DNA of 5,329 nt. Origin: JADFQT01 sp047516825. Lineage in GTDB: Bacteria > Chloroflexota > Dehalococcoidia > Lucifugimonadales > UBA3495. The position numbers and the translations under genes were made by a program. The stretch spans positions 1 to 5,329 of the forward strand of contig JAKZUA010000134.1 in the NCBI GenBank assembly GCA_047516825.1, written 5' to 3'. The notes beneath the pieces were generated by a model. The model had not been told where the DNA came from, searched no databases, and saw only the letters and a list, made by a program, of their open reading frames with translations. Positions 5,191 to 5,329 of this stretch are shown piece after piece. The first letter of the stretch is position 1, and the number at the start of each line of letters is the position of its first letter.

Positions 5191-5329
5191 CAGGGCCTTT
5201 TCATTTTCTCAAAATAGTATAAAATTATTACCAGTTTAAGCGGGAGGGGAGGATGATGACTTTGAGAGAAGCGCTGGATTTGGTGCCTGACTTCCGGAGT
5301 AGCCAAGGGCGACGCCACTCTTTGGGGGC
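5191..5329 (+). mobile_element. Left end of an insertion sequence, probably ISAs1 family, inserted in the protease gene
   Basis: The element appears to begin with CAGGGCCTTTTCATTTTCTC (5191-5210), immediately where protease homology stops. An AT-rich leader follows, then a transposase start at 5253. Termini beginning CAG and 8-10 bp target duplications are known for the ISAs1 family, and the transposase N-terminus fits that family. The adjacent protease sequence TATTACCGCT (5181-5190) is the expected site of the target duplication; its second copy would lie past the right end of the IS, outside the window. The boundary is set by the loss of the protease frame and the CAGGG end; the right inverted repeat cannot be seen. 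Confidence 0.8.
5253..5329 (+). CDS. ISAs1-family-type transposase, N-terminal fragment
   Basis: Only 25 codons are in the window. The start MMTLREALDLVPDFRSSQGRRH matches the usual opening of ISAs1/H-repeat transposases (the domain found before the DDE catalytic domain), in which a short leucine-rich helix leads to PD.R..QGRR.. and then a hydrophobic LGALLALA-type helix. The next bases here (TTGGGGGC) fit the LGA. Tandem ATGs at 5253 and 5256 are both possible starts. GGGAGG at 5242-5247 lies five bases before the first and eight before the second. TATAAA at 5218-5223 is a possible -10 box without a clear -35 partner. The DDE residues lie beyond the edge. Confidence 0.8.
   Translation, partial: MMTLREALDLVPDFRSSQGRRHSLG

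Noticed and set aside
5216..5221. Outward-facing TATACT in the IS end that could drive the protease remnant
   Set aside because: No -35 partner at suitable distance, and the resulting transcript would meet the TGA at the junction with no usable start before the catalytic Asp.

Overview
The window is a stretch of bacterial chromosome with moderate to high GC. It carries single-copy housekeeping and fatty-acid/acyl-CoA genes plus one disrupted accessory gene. Promoters are sigma-70-like, and one operator matches the Gram-positive-type LexA box (GAAC-N4-GTTC). A short Cys4/helix-turn-helix (HTH) protein, a stand-alone RAM-domain protein next to an acyl-CoA dehydrogenase, a crotonase and a large secreted-type subtilase would fit an uncultured Chloroflexota (Dehalococcoidia/SAR202-like) genome. 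That placement is only an impression; nothing here fixes the taxon.

Layout, left to right. (1) 1-237, minus: N-terminal part of an enoyl-CoA hydratase/isomerase that runs off the left edge. (2) 238-418: divergent promoter region with two good sigma-70 promoters back to back, a 14-bp dyad between their -35 boxes, and a near-consensus LexA/SOS box just after the predicted start of the rightward transcript. (3) 419-742, plus: a 107-residue protein with a C-x5-C-x2-C-x4-C motif and a C-terminal HTH. (4) 849-2024, minus: acyl-CoA dehydrogenase, GTG start. (5) 2067-2303, minus: 78-residue stand-alone Lrp/AsnC ligand-binding (RAM) domain, 42 bp upstream of the dehydrogenase and probably in one operon with it, behind a TTGACA-17-TAGAAT promoter. 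(6) 2546-3271, plus: rsmG (16S rRNA m7G527 methyltransferase), with a TATAAT box so close to the ATG that the mRNA may be leaderless. (7) 3276-3307: intrinsic terminator with its U-tract on the minus strand. (8) 3324-5189, minus: the remains of a subtilisin-like protease with two fibronectin-III-type domains. (9) 5191-5329, plus: left end of an insertion sequence, most likely ISAs1 family, with the start of its transposase.

The clearest event is the IS insertion. It sits three residues before the catalytic Asp of the protease, creates an in-frame TGA at the junction and removes the signal peptide and propeptide. The most promising regulatory observation is the SOS-type box in front of the undescribed Cys4-HTH protein. 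The crotonase, the dehydrogenase and the RAM protein together suggest acyl-CoA degradation whose expression may respond to a small-molecule effector; that link is inferred from gene order only.
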